The notes beneath the pieces were generated by a model. It was not told where the DNA came from and did not search any database. It saw only the letters and a program-made list of their open reading frames with translations. From an uncultured Clostridia bacterium (lineage in GTDB: Bacteria > Bacillota > Clostridia > Oscillospirales > Ruminococcaceae), in contig CANQLI010000002.1 in the NCBI GenBank assembly GCA_947624675.1, forward strand, positions 186,001 through 250,000: a stretch of 64,000 bases of DNA, given 5' to 3'. The position numbers and the translations under genes are program-made. Below, one piece after another: positions 8,617 to 16,953 of this stretch; within the stretch, counting starts at the first letter, position 1; every line of letters starts with the position of its first letter.

Positions 8617-9150
8617 TCAGCTTTCTATCTGTTTTCCTAAAAACATTGCGGCGGCTTTGGTAAGCATCAGATGTTTATCACTTACCGGCTGACTGTTTTC
8701 TCCTTCAACAAATGCAACCGCACCAGTTACATCTCCCGAGGATATGATAGGTGTTATTGCAAGCGCTGACTTTGATATACCTTCTATCGGCATAAGCTCA
8801 TCTCCGTTTTTTAAATATGTGCTTCTGCTTTCAATAAGATCTTCAAGTGCCTGAGAAACTCTTCTTTCACTGTACTCCTTTTTTGAAGTTCCTGCTACCG
8901 CAACAACATGATCTCTGTCAAAAACTACAACCGGTGCACCGCCAAGCTTATATATAACCTCAGCCGCAGATGTCGCTGCCTCGCTCATCTCGTGTATAGA
9001 GGAATACTTTTTAAATATTACCTCACCCTCACTGTTGGTAAATATTTCAAGCGGATCGCCCTCTCTTATTCTCAATGTTCTTCTTATTTCCTTAGGGATA
9101 ACGACTCTTCCCAAGTCGTCAATCCTTCTCACAATTCCAGTTGCTTTCAT
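8617..9150 (-). CDS. spoVT: Stage V sporulation protein T, AbrB-type regulator
   Basis: A 177-residue transcription factor that adjusts sigma-G dependent genes in the forespore. The N-terminal swapped-hairpin AbrB/SpoVT DNA-binding domain (residues 1-50) reads MKATGIVRRIDDLGRVVIPK then a TLRIREGDPLEIF stretch, essentially canonical. Residues 55-175 form a GAF-like domain. The length matches Bacillus SpoVT (178). The start ATG follows AAAGGAGAATATATA. Together with the CwlD-like amidase at 20.5-21.3 kb it argues that this organism forms endospores. Confidence 0.93.
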   Translation of the reverse strand: MKATGIVRRIDDLGRVVIPKEIRRTLRIREGDPLEIFTNSEGEVIFKKYSSIHEMSEAATSAAEVIYKLGGAPVVVFDRDHVVAVAGTSKKEYSERRVSQALEDLIESRSTYLKNGDELMPIEGISKSALAITPIISSGDVTGAVAFVEGENSQPVSDKHLMLTKAAAMFLGKQIES

Positions 9151-9318
9151 TATATATTCTCCTTTTCTTTTAGCAAATTTTTATCAGTTGTGAAAATATT
9201 ATCTGCAAAAGTCAAGGGAATATACTTTTATTTTTTATGTATAATAAATTGCAATCTCCTATAATTTCTTTGTATTATTTTAATAAAATAAGAGTAAAAT
9301 ATACTGAGGTGAATATAT

Positions 9319-9486
9319 ATGCCATATAAAAATTTAAGCAGCTTGCTTCTTTCAAGCAAAAGCTCAAGAAATTATTTTTTTTCACTTCCCGATCAGATAC
9401 AGCTGATTCTAAGGGAACAGAATGAATTTATCCACACTCTTTTTGAATTGAGAAGAAATGCCCAACACATCTTAAAATACAAATAG
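9319..9486 (+). CDS. Small conserved-type protein (55 aa)
   Basis: A 55-residue reading frame with a clear ribosome site (GAGGTG, about 7 bases before ATG). The protein reads MPYKNLSSLLLSSKSSRNYF, then SLPDQIQLILREQNEFIHTL, and ends in a basic FELRRNAQHILKYK. The pattern SLPxxxQxxxxEQxxxIHTxxELRRxA resembles very short clostridial hypothetical proteins with a Leu-Pro-x-x-Val-Gln core and an acidic/aliphatic helix; I recall this only as a recurring pattern, not a named family. It is divergent from spoVT. No function can be given. Confidence 0.6.
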   Translation: MPYKNLSSLLLSSKSSRNYFFSLPDQIQLILREQNEFIHTLFELRRNAQHILKYK

Positions 9487-9522
9487 CTTTTATCTTATAT
9501 AAAGTAAAATATATTCTATGTC

Positions 9523-9551
9523 TTGACAAAGCGATTAAACCGTGATAAAAT
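9523..9551 (+). promoter_or_regulatory. Near-consensus promoter of the polyamine operon
   Basis: A perfect -35 TTGACA (9523-9528) is spaced 17 bases from TAAAAT (9546-9551). Transcription should begin near 9558, leaving an unusually long leader of about 330 bases before speD. Such a strong promoter with a long leader suggests control after initiation. Confidence 0.85.
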
Positions 9552-9557
9552 GTAATA

Positions 9558-9700
9558 GCTTGTTAAAATGAAGTTTCTAAGCTCATCATACAGCAAAGAT
9601 TGACCACTTCTTAACCGAAGTCAAAGCCATACGGACAGCTAGGTCAAATGCCGGCACGGCAACTTCTGTTGCCTTATTGATTGGACTTTTCAGTCAAATT
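9558..9700 (+). ncRNA. Structured leader RNA, riboswitch-like, upstream of speD
   Basis: The leader contains several hairpins I can pair by hand. TTGACC (9600-9605) pairs with GGTCAA (9642-9647) and encloses a 5-bp hairpin (9606-9610 with 9617-9621). Next come a perfect 6-bp stem with a TTCT loop (9658-9663 with 9668-9673) and a 7-of-8 stem (9680-9687 with 9692-9699) ahead of a T-rich run. The unpaired TCAAAGCC and GCCGGCACGGCAAC segments recall the core of GEMM-type (cyclic dinucleotide) aptamers, but the fit is incomplete: the P3 stem and the GNRA loop are missing. GTCAA recurs at 9693-9697 and could compete for TTGAC. I call it a structured leader without assigning a ligand. Confidence 0.45.
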
Positions 9701-9835
9701 TAATTTTATAAGTTTGTTTTTATTTTGTATCAACTTGTGAAACGGTCAATAAGAGTAGTAAAAGTATATTTGCTATACAGGCTCTGAAACCAGCATTAAA
9801 ATATCTGTTCGTTTTTATGCAGAATTGTGAATTTT

Positions 9836-9868
9836 AAAGCACACAAGAATACTTCTTGTGTGCTTTTT
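9836..9868 (+). terminator. Terminator hairpin inside the speD leader (candidate attenuator)
   Basis: A perfect 14-bp stem (9836-9849 with 9853-9866) with a 3-base loop is followed by TTTTT. It ends 17 bases before the speD ATG (9886), inside the transcript from the promoter at 9523. No other gene needs it, since the previous small gene ends at 9486 and the strong promoter lies in between. It is therefore best read as a conditional terminator for the operon. Confidence 0.8.
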
Positions 9869-9885
9869 AGTTTGAGGTGAAAAAT

Positions 9886-10647
9886 ATGGAAAATAAACTA
9901 AAGCTTTACGGGTTTAACAATCTTACAAAATCTCTAAGCTTTAATATTTACGATGTTTGTTACGCTAATACTCTAAAAGAACAAAAGGACTATATTGACT
10001 ATATAGATGAACAGTACAATTCAAAAAGAATATCTGATATTATGACCCATCTTACAAGTATGATAGGCGCTCAGGTCCTCAGCATATCAAGACAGGACTA
10101 TGATCCTCAAGGCGCATCCGCAACCTTTCTTATTGCGGATGACACTATGATACCTTCAGGCGGAAACGAATATATCGCTCATCTTGACAAAAGCCATGTA
10201 ACGGTACATACCTACCCCGAATTTCACCCTCACAATAGTATCGTTACTTTTAGAGTAGACATTGATGTTGCGACCTGTGGAAAAATAACTCCCCTCACCG
10301 CACTTGATTTTCTTATCGGTAGTTTTGATTCGGACATTATAACTATGGATTACCGTGTAAGAGGCTTTACAAGAAATATTGACGGAGAAAAAATTTTTAT
10401 CGACCACGATATTACATCGATACAGGATTATATTAACCGTGAAACTTTAAAAAAATATGACGCGATCGACATAAATGTTTATCAGGCTAATATTTTCCAC
10501 ACAAAAATGCTTATAAAGGAGCTGTATTTACAAAATTATCTATTTAATACCGACATAGATGAACTGCCTCCTCACAAAAGACTCGACATAAGCACCGCTT
10601 TAAAACGCGAGATGATAGAAATATTTAACGGAAGGAATGTTTACTGA
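9886..10647 (+). CDS. speD: S-adenosylmethionine decarboxylase proenzyme (class 1A)
   Basis: SpeD makes decarboxylated AdoMet, the aminopropyl donor for SpeE. The 253-residue protein has the long bacterial (E. coli-type) form. The self-cleavage site is [13 protein letters not shown] with Lys102-Ser103, where Ser becomes the pyruvoyl cofactor; the following HTYPE and a later ATCGK stretch match the enterobacterial pattern. I use the ATG at 9886, which has GAGGTG 6 bases upstream, rather than a GTG inside that site. It is the first gene of the six-gene polyamine operon, 2 bases before speA. Confidence 0.92.
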   Translation: MENKLKLYGFNNLTKSLSFNIYDVCYANTLKEQKDYIDYIDEQYNSKRISDIMTHLTSMIGAQVLSISRQDYDPQGASATFLIADDTMIPSGGNEYIAHLDKSHVTVHTYPEFHPHNSIVTFRVDIDVATCGKITPLTALDFLIGSFDSDIITMDYRVRGFTRNIDGEKIFIDHDITSIQDYINRETLKKYDAIDINVYQANIFHTKMLIKELYLQNYLFNTDIDELPPHKRLDISTALKREMIEIFNGRNVY

Positions 10648-10649
10648 AT

Positions 10650-12101
10650 ATGCTTGATCAGAACCGTGCTCCGATATATGAAGCACTTCAGCGATTAAAA
10701 AAAATGCGTATTGTTCCGTTTGATGTTCCCGGTCATAAGAGAGGAAGAGGAAATTCAGAGCTTACAGAATTTCTCGGTCAAAGCTGTCTTGATGTTGATG
10801 TAAATTCAATGAAACCCCTTGATAACCTTTGTCACCCTGTTTCAGTTATTCGTGAAGCGGAAGACCTTACAGCAGAAGCGTTCGGAGCAAAAAATGCTTT
10901 CTTTATGGTTGGCGGTACAACATCATCCGTACAAAGTATGATAATGTACGCCTGTAAGAGCGGAGATAAAATAATACTTCCAAGAAATGTTCACAGGAGC
11001 GCGATAAATGCACTGATCTTATGCGACGCTATCCCTGTTTATGTAAATCCGGATGTAAACAATGGCCTCGGAATATCCCTTGGAATGTCTGTAAGCGAGG
11101 TTAAAAAGGCAATAGAGGAAAATCCTGACGCAAAGGCTGTTTTTGTAAACAATCCTACCTACTACGGTGTTTGTTCTGACCTAAAAAAAATCACTGAGCT
11201 TGCTCACGAAAACGGTATGTTGTGTCTTGTAGATGAAGCACACGGCACACATTTTTATTTCGGAGATGACTTTCCCATTACGGCAATGGCCGCAGGAGCA
11301 GATATTTCATCAGTCAGTATGCACAAGTCCGGCGGAAGCTTAACACAAAGCTCATTCCTTCTTATGGGAGAAAACATAAACTCCGATTATATGCGCCAGA
11401 TAGTAAATCTTACACAGACCACAAGCGCCTCTTATCTTTTACTGACAAGCCTTGATATTTCAAGAAAACGACTTGCGCTCAACGGTAATGATATATTTTC
11501 AAAGGCGGTCAAAATGGCTGAATATGCGCGCTCGGAAATAAATTCTATTGGAGGCTACTATGCCTTTTCAAAAGAGCTTATAAACGGCGACAGCATATAT
11601 GATTTTGATGTATCTAAGCTTTCTGTTCACACTTTGTCGGTCGGTCTTGCCGGGATCGAGGTGTACGATATTTTAAGGGACGAATACGACATTCAGATAG
11701 AATTCGGAGATATAGGAAATATACTCGCCTATCTTTCAATAGGCGACAGAAAACAGGATATTGAAAGGCTTATAAGCGCACTTTCCGAAATACGGCGACG
11801 CTTTGGAAGAGATAACACAAATGAAATGCTTACTCAGGAATATATACCCCCAATAATTTCAGAGTCTCCGAGAAAAGCTTTTTATTCAGACAAGCTTTCT
11901 TTAAAGCTTGACGATACCGTCGGAAGGGTATGCTGTGAGTTTGTAATGTGCTACCCTCCGGGAATACCTATTCTTGCTCCCGGAGAGCTTATAACCGAAG
12001 ATATAATAAAATATATTAAGTATGCTAAGGAAAAGGGCTGCTCGATGACCGGTACGGAGGATATAAATATTGAGCGCTTGAATGTATTGAAAGGAGTATA
12101 G
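10650..12101 (+). CDS. speA: Arginine decarboxylase-type (Orn/Lys/Arg family, fold type I)
   Basis: A 483-residue PLP enzyme of the short Bacillus SpeA/YaaO type that lacks the N-terminal wing domain. FDVPGHKRG near residue 27, the LVDEAHGTHF cofactor aspartate motif, and the PLP lysine K226 in SMHKSGGSLTQSS are visible. The C-terminal domain carries the PPGIPILAPGE motif. The substrate is inferred as arginine because agmatinase (speB) lies two genes downstream: arginine to agmatine to putrescine. Lysine or ornithine cannot be ruled out by sequence alone. It begins 2 bases after the speD stop with only a distant AAGGAA site, so translation is probably coupled. Confidence 0.88.
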   Translation: MLDQNRAPIYEALQRLKKMRIVPFDVPGHKRGRGNSELTEFLGQSCLDVDVNSMKPLDNLCHPVSVIREAEDLTAEAFGAKNAFFMVGGTTSSVQSMIMYACKSGDKIILPRNVHRSAINALILCDAIPVYVNPDVNNGLGISLGMSVSEVKKAIEENPDAKAVFVNNPTYYGVCSDLKKITELAHENGMLCLVDEAHGTHFYFGDDFPITAMAAGADISSVSMHKSGGSLTQSSFLLMGENINSDYMRQIVNLTQTTSASYLLLTSLDISRKRLALNGNDIFSKAVKMAEYARSEINSIGGYYAFSKELINGDSIYDFDVSKLSVHTLSVGLAGIEVYDILRDEYDIQIEFGDIGNILAYLSIGDRKQDIERLISALSEIRRRFGRDNTNEMLTQEYIPPIISESPRKAFYSDKLSLKLDDTVGRVCCEFVMCYPPGIPILAPGELITEDIIKYIKYAKEKGCSMTGTEDINIERLNVLKGV

Positions 12102-12102
12102 T

Positions 12103-12954
12103 ATGGAGCTTTGGTTTACCGAAAGACACACGCCGAATGTCAAATTTTCAATTAAGGTCGACAGACAGCTTTACAGCGGTTACAGCGAATTTCAAAGGAT
12201 TGATGTGTTTGACTCAAAAGAGTTCGGGCGCTTTCTAACCCTTGACGGATATATGATGCTTACAGAAAAGGACGAGTTTATATATCATGAGATGATCACA
12301 CATACTCCTATGGCTGTACATCCGAATCCCAAAAACATTCTCGTCATAGGTGCCGGAGACGGTGGTGTTGTAAGAGAGCTCACAAGATACCCGTCAGTTG
12401 AGCGCATTGATCTTGTGGAAATCGATGAGCTTGTTATCGAGGTCAGCAAACAATACCTTCCGACTACTGCCTGCCGCTTTGACGATCCCAGACTTAACAT
12501 CTACTGTGAGGACGGAGTAAAGTTTGTGCGTAAATGTGAAAACGAATACGATATAATCATCGTTGATTCAACCGACCCATTCGGACCTGGAGAGGGTCTT
12601 TTTACAAAAGAATTTTACGGAAGCTGTTTTAAAGCACTTAAGGATGACGGAATAATGGTAAATCAACACGAAAGCCCGTTTTATGCGGAAGACGCAGCAT
12701 CAATGCAGCGTTCTCACAAACGAATCGTAGAAAGCTTTCCGATAAGTAAGGTATATCAGGCGCATATACCTACATATCCGTCTGGTCACTGGCTTTTTGG
12801 CTTTGCTTCAAAAAAATATCACCCCACAAATGATTATAACGGTACAAAGTGGAATATGCTCGGTCTTAATACAAGATACTATAACCCAAGACTTCACATA
12901 GGAGCGTTTGCGCTTCCTAATTATGTTGAGGAGCTGTTGAGAGATGTTGAGTAA
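12103..12954 (+). CDS. speE: Spermidine synthase (polyamine aminopropyltransferase)
   Basis: SpeE transfers the aminopropyl group of decarboxylated AdoMet to putrescine. The 283-residue protein shows the small N-terminal beta domain (LWFTERHTPNVKFSIKV), the binding loop ILVIGAGDGGVVRE, the acidic residue of VDLVEIDELVIEVS, and the catalytic VDSTDPFGPGEGLF. The length is typical. The ATG is preceded by AAAGGAG at 7 bases. The gene overlaps speB by 11 bases, indicating coupled translation. Confidence 0.95.
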   Translation: MELWFTERHTPNVKFSIKVDRQLYSGYSEFQRIDVFDSKEFGRFLTLDGYMMLTEKDEFIYHEMITHTPMAVHPNPKNILVIGAGDGGVVRELTRYPSVERIDLVEIDELVIEVSKQYLPTTACRFDDPRLNIYCEDGVKFVRKCENEYDIIIVDSTDPFGPGEGLFTKEFYGSCFKALKDDGIMVNQHESPFYAEDAASMQRSHKRIVESFPISKVYQAHIPTYPSGHWLFGFASKKYHPTNDYNGTKWNMLGLNTRYYNPRLHIGAFALPNYVEELLRDVE

Positions 12955-13801
12955 AAATATACAGACATTCATAGCCTGCGACTGTGACTATAAAGATGCA
13001 GATATTGTAATATTCGGAGCGCCGTTTGACAGCACTACATCATTTCGTCCGGGAACCAGATTCGGTCCTCAAGCTATACGAAGTGAGAGCTTTGGGATAG
13101 AAACATACTCCCCGTATCAGGATAAAGACCTTAGCGACATAAACGTCTTTGACTGCGGTGACTTAGAGCTTCCGTTCGGAAGTCCCGAGAAGGCGCTTTT
13201 GGATATTGAACAAAGGACACAAACTATACTTGATGACGGGAAAATCCCCTGTATGATAGGCGGAGAGCATCTTGTAACACTCGGCGCAGTAAGAGCATCT
13301 GCAAAAAAATTCAAGGATCTTGTCATCATTCAGTTTGATGCACACGCCGATCTTAGGGACGACTATCTCGGCGTAAAGCTTTCTCATGCCTGCGTTATGA
13401 GAAGATGCCACGACATTCTGGGTGACGGAAGGATTTTTCAGTTTGGAATACGAAGCGGTGATAGAGAAGAATTTGTATTTTCCGGCAGTCACACCTATAT
13501 GAACAAATTCAATTTTGACAGCATTTCTGAATCCGTACAGAAAATAGGACCGTCTCCTGTCTATTTTACGCTCGATCTTGATGTGTTGGACCCTTCGGAA
13601 TTTCCCGGAACCGGAACCCCTGAAGCGGGCGGTGTAGGCTTTAAAGAACTGCTTGCTGCGATACAACAAATATCTGAGCTAAACATAATCGGATTTGATA
13701 TAAATGAGCTTTCACCCGTATATGATACAAGCGGAAGATCCACTGCATTAGCCTGCAAGACTTTAAGGGAAATACTTCTTTCGGTATCAAGTATACCATA
13801 A
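12944..13801 (+). CDS. speB: Agmatinase
   Basis: SpeB hydrolyses agmatine to putrescine and urea using a two-manganese site. The 285-residue ureohydrolase has GGEHLVTLG (first His), FDAHADLRDDYLG (DAHxD) and FTLDLDVLDPSEFPGTGTPE (DxDxxDP), the complete metal-ligand set. The family also includes arginase and guanidinobutyrase; agmatinase is favoured by linkage to speA. Its ATG lies within the 3' end of speE with GAGGAG upstream. Confidence 0.93.
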   Translation: MLSKNIQTFIACDCDYKDADIVIFGAPFDSTTSFRPGTRFGPQAIRSESFGIETYSPYQDKDLSDINVFDCGDLELPFGSPEKALLDIEQRTQTILDDGKIPCMIGGEHLVTLGAVRASAKKFKDLVIIQFDAHADLRDDYLGVKLSHACVMRRCHDILGDGRIFQFGIRSGDREEFVFSGSHTYMNKFNFDSISESVQKIGPSPVYFTLDLDVLDPSEFPGTGTPEAGGVGFKELLAAIQQISELNIIGFDINELSPVYDTSGRSTALACKTLREILLSVSSIP

Positions 13802-13828
13802 CGAACTAGAATATAAAGGAGAGAAATA

Positions 13829-15031
13829 ATGAAAAAATGTATGATAATAGGCTGCGGAGGAGTAGCCTCAGTCGCAATACACAAGTGCTGCCAGAACAGC
13901 AGTGTATTTGAAGGAATTATGATAGCAAGCCGCACAAAATCAAAATGCGACGCGTTGAAGGCAAAGCTTGAAGGTACAACCGATACTGTTATTGAGACCG
14001 CTCAAGTCGATGCCGACAATGTTGACGAGCTTGTTTCACTTATAAATTCCTATAAACCGAATGTGGTTTTAAATCTTGCACTTCCGTATCAGGACCTCAC
14101 AATTATGGAAGCTTGTCTTAAAACAAAAACTCACTATGTTGACACTGCCAATTACGAGCCGCCCGATACCGCAAAATTTGAGTACAAGTGGCAATGGGCT
14201 TACAAAGAAAAATTTGAACGCGCGGGAATAACTGCGCTGTTGGGCTGCGGATTTGACCCGGGAGTTACAGGCGTTTTTTCGGCATATGCACTAAAACATC
14301 ACTTTGATGAAATAAACTATATAGACATTCTCGACTGTAACGGCGGAGATCACGGATACCCGTTTGCAACAAACTTTAACCCTGAGATAAACATTCGTGA
14401 GGTCTCGGCAAAAGGAAGCTTTATAGAAAACGGAAAATGGGTTGAGACAGAACCTATGGAAATAAAACGCACCTACAACTTTAAAGGTGTAGGTGAAAAG
14501 GATATGTATCTTTTACACCACGAGGAACTTGAGTCGCTTGCTCTAAACATAAAAGGAATAAAACGAATAAGATTCTTTATGACATTTGGTCAGAGCTATT
14601 TAACGCATCTTAAGTGTCTGGAAAATGTAGGTATGACTTCAATAAAGCCAATAATGTACGAGGGAAAAGAGATCGTTCCGCTTCAATTTTTAAAAGCTGT
14701 TCTGCCCGACCCGGCTACACTCGGTCCAAGAACTGTTGGCAAGACCAATATTGGCTGCATTTTCAGAGGAAAAAAAGACGGAAAAGACAAAAACTATTAC
14801 CTTTATAACATTTGCGATCACCAAGAATGCTACAAGGAGGTAGGCTCACAGGCAGTATCATACACAACAGGTGTTCCCGCTATGATCGGAGCTATGATGA
14901 TACTCACAGATAAATGGAATAAGTCAGGGGTTTATAATGTAGAAGAATTTGACCCAGACCCGTTTATGGAGGAGCTTAACAGATGGGGACTTCCTTGGAA
15001 TGAAGACTTTGACCCCGTTTTAGTTGACTGA
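13829..15031 (+). CDS. Carboxynorspermidine/carboxyspermidine dehydrogenase
   Basis: A 400-residue saccharopine-dehydrogenase-like protein, recognised as the carboxy(nor)spermidine synthase used in the alternative polyamine route. It condenses a diamine (putrescine) with aspartate semialdehyde and reduces the imine with NAD(P)H. The N-terminal Rossmann motif is MIIGCGGVASVAIHKC. Other family-like segments are THYVDTANYEPPDTAKFEY and GCGFDPGVTGVFSAYA. The ribosome site AAAGGAGAG is 6 bases before the ATG. Its pairing with nspC directly downstream supports this role over lysine metabolism. Confidence 0.88.
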   Translation: MKKCMIIGCGGVASVAIHKCCQNSSVFEGIMIASRTKSKCDALKAKLEGTTDTVIETAQVDADNVDELVSLINSYKPNVVLNLALPYQDLTIMEACLKTKTHYVDTANYEPPDTAKFEYKWQWAYKEKFERAGITALLGCGFDPGVTGVFSAYALKHHFDEINYIDILDCNGGDHGYPFATNFNPEINIREVSAKGSFIENGKWVETEPMEIKRTYNFKGVGEKDMYLLHHEELESLALNIKGIKRIRFFMTFGQSYLTHLKCLENVGMTSIKPIMYEGKEIVPLQFLKAVLPDPATLGPRTVGKTNIGCIFRGKKDGKDKNYYLYNICDHQECYKEVGSQAVSYTTGVPAMIGAMMILTDKWNKSGVYNVEEFDPDPFMEELNRWGLPWNEDFDPVLVD

Positions 15032-15035
15032 CAAA

Positions 15036-16175
15036 ATGATAAAAGACATTATTTATAACATTGATATAAAAACGCCTTGCTACATTATAGATGAAGACAG
15101 GCTAATTAAAAACCTTGAAATATTAAATGGTGTGCAAAAACGCACCGGCGTAAAAATTCTTCTGGCACAAAAGGCTTTTTCCTGCTACCATCTTTATAAA
15201 CTTATCGGTCAATACCTTAGCGGAACAGCTTGCAGCGGTCTCTATGAGGCAAAGCTAGGTAAAGAGTATATGGGAAAAGAAAATCACATATTTTCCGCAG
15301 CATACCGAGAAGATGAAATAGATGAGATAATAAGCCTTTGCGACCATATTATTTATAATTCCTTCTCACAGCTTGACAAATATCGCAGCAGAGTTCTAAA
15401 TTCACGAAAAAAAATAGGTTTAAGGATAAACCCTGAGTTTTCAACTCAAAAGGGACACGAGATTTATGACCCCTGTTCACCTAAATCAAGACTTGGAATA
15501 ACAGAAAAAAACTTTCGACATAACGATCTTAACGGCGTTAGCGGAATACATTTTCACACACTTTGTGAACAAAATTCCGATGATTTAAAAGCTACTTTAG
15601 ATGTCGTCGAGGAGAGATTTGTTAAATCTCTCAAAAACTTAGAGTGGATAAACTTTGGTGGCGGTCACCACATAACACGCAAGGATTATGACATATCGAC
15701 TCTTGAGCGCTGTATACGGCGAATGCAGGAAAAATATAATCTTAAAGTTTACCTTGAACCCGGAGAAGCAATAGCGCTTAATGCCGGTTATCTTGTGACT
15801 AAGGTTCTAGATATAACGGAAAATGATATACCGATAGCTATTCTGGATACCTCCGCTGCTTGCCATATGCCGGATGTACTTGAGATGCCTTACCGTCCGC
15901 CCCTTTACGGTTCTGGAATGCCTAATGAAAAAAAATACACCTATCGGTTAGGATCACAAACCTGTCTAGCCGGAGATGTTATCGGGGAATATTCCTTTGA
16001 CGAGCCGCTTAATTTAGGCGACACACTTGTATTTGAAGATATGGCAATATACACAATGGTAAAAAATAATACCTTTAACGGTATGCCGCTTCCGGAAATT
16101 ATGTTATACGATAAAAGCGGCAACCTTAAAACGCTTAAAAGCTTTGACTATGAGGATTTTAAGCGGCGTCTTTAG
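15036..16175 (+). CDS. nspC: Carboxynorspermidine/carboxyspermidine decarboxylase
   Basis: NspC removes the carboxyl group from carboxyspermidine to give spermidine. It is a PLP enzyme of the alanine racemase-like fold (fold type III). Of 379 residues, the PLP lysine is K46 in LLAQKAFS; HFHTLCEQ, INFGGGHHITR, LEPGEA and the C-terminal CLAGDVIG motif (second-subunit cysteine/aspartate) are all present. I use the ATG at 15036, 4 bases after the preceding stop; a TTG at 15024 in the same frame is an alternative. No strong ribosome site is visible, so coupling is likely. It is the last gene of the operon, 43 bases before the terminator. Confidence 0.9.
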   Translation: MIKDIIYNIDIKTPCYIIDEDRLIKNLEILNGVQKRTGVKILLAQKAFSCYHLYKLIGQYLSGTACSGLYEAKLGKEYMGKENHIFSAAYREDEIDEIISLCDHIIYNSFSQLDKYRSRVLNSRKKIGLRINPEFSTQKGHEIYDPCSPKSRLGITEKNFRHNDLNGVSGIHFHTLCEQNSDDLKATLDVVEERFVKSLKNLEWINFGGGHHITRKDYDISTLERCIRRMQEKYNLKVYLEPGEAIALNAGYLVTKVLDITENDIPIAILDTSAACHMPDVLEMPYRPPLYGSGMPNEKKYTYRLGSQTCLAGDVIGEYSFDEPLNLGDTLVFEDMAIYTMVKNNTFNGMPLPEIMLYDKSGNLKTLKSFDYEDFKRRL

Positions 16176-16218
16176 ACAAAACTGTAATATCAACTTCAAC
16201 ACAAACATAGACATATTA

Positions 16219-16270
16219 AACAAGCGTTGTTCAGATATGGTATCTTCTGAAACTACGCTTGTTATTTTTT
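16219..16270 (+). terminator. Terminator of the polyamine operon
   Basis: A long imperfect hairpin (arm 16219-16235, returning 16245-16263, with AACAAGCGT pairing ACGCTTGTT at the base) is followed by ATTTTTTAT. It closes the six-gene operon and separates it from convergent phoU. Confidence 0.8.
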
Positions 16271-16307
16271 ATAGAAATCCATCTCTTAAGCTTTGCTGTC
16301 AATATTT

Positions 16308-16952
16308 TCAGGTAACTTTATGTACACCTGTAATTGCATAAATTACCCACTCTGCAACATTTTCCGCATGGTCACCAATACGCTCATAATATTTTGCTAT
16401 CATCAACAGGTCAAGTAAAACTTCCGCATTATCACTTCCGCTTCTTACAGCTTCAATAAGTTCTCGCTTAACCTTTTTAAAATACTCGTCCACCTTATCA
16501 TCTGCTGCTATAACCGCCTTTGCCAGATCTGTATTTTTCTGTACATATGAATCGACACTTGTTATTACCATCTGAACAGCTGCCTGTGCCATCTCTGAAA
16601 TGTGGATTTTTGACTTCAGATCGACAGCGCTCACATATTCTGCTATCTCAGCTATATCTTCTGCATGGTCACCTATACGCTCCAGATCTGAGATCATTTT
16701 TAATGCAGCTGTTACCATACGAAAATCCGTTGCGACCGGCTGTTGGTGCATAAGCAGGCGCATACACAGTGCTTCAATGTCTCGTTCCATTCGGTCGATC
16801 TGTTTTTCTGCGTCAATAGCTTTTTCTTTAAGCTGAGTATTCTTTTCGGTAAGCATATTTACAGCATATCTTATTGCCTCCTCACAAAGCGCACCCATCT
16901 CGACAAGCTCTTTATTAAGCAGCATAAGCTGCTCTTGAAAACGGTCTCTCAT
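16308..16952 (-). CDS. phoU: Phosphate transport system regulator PhoU
   Basis: A 214-residue all-helical protein with two PhoU repeats, each with its metal-binding motif (ERIGDHAEDIAE and ERIGDHAENVAEW, about residues 78 and 187). PhoU restrains the Pst transporter and signals phosphate status. I use the ATG at 16952, preceded by GGGAGG at about 10 bases, since the longer upstream reading lies in pstB. It directly follows pstB (stop at 16954), making it the last gene of pstSCAB-phoU. Confidence 0.95.
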   Translation of the reverse strand: MRDRFQEQLMLLNKELVEMGALCEEAIRYAVNMLTEKNTQLKEKAIDAEKQIDRMERDIEALCMRLLMHQQPVATDFRMVTAALKMISDLERIGDHAEDIAEIAEYVSAVDLKSKIHISEMAQAAVQMVITSVDSYVQKNTDLAKAVIAADDKVDEYFKKVKRELIEAVRSGSDNAEVLLDLLMIAKYYERIGDHAENVAEWVIYAITGVHKVT

Positions 16953-16953
16953 A

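Noticed and set aside
9590-9680. Assignment of the speD leader as a c-di-GMP-I (GEMM) or SAM riboswitch
   Set aside because: Words such as TCAAAGCC and CCGGCACGGCAAC look similar, but the GNRA-capped P2, the tetraloop receptor and the P3 stem of GEMM are not present, and the SAM-I kink-turn and core are absent. I kept it as an unassigned structured leader.
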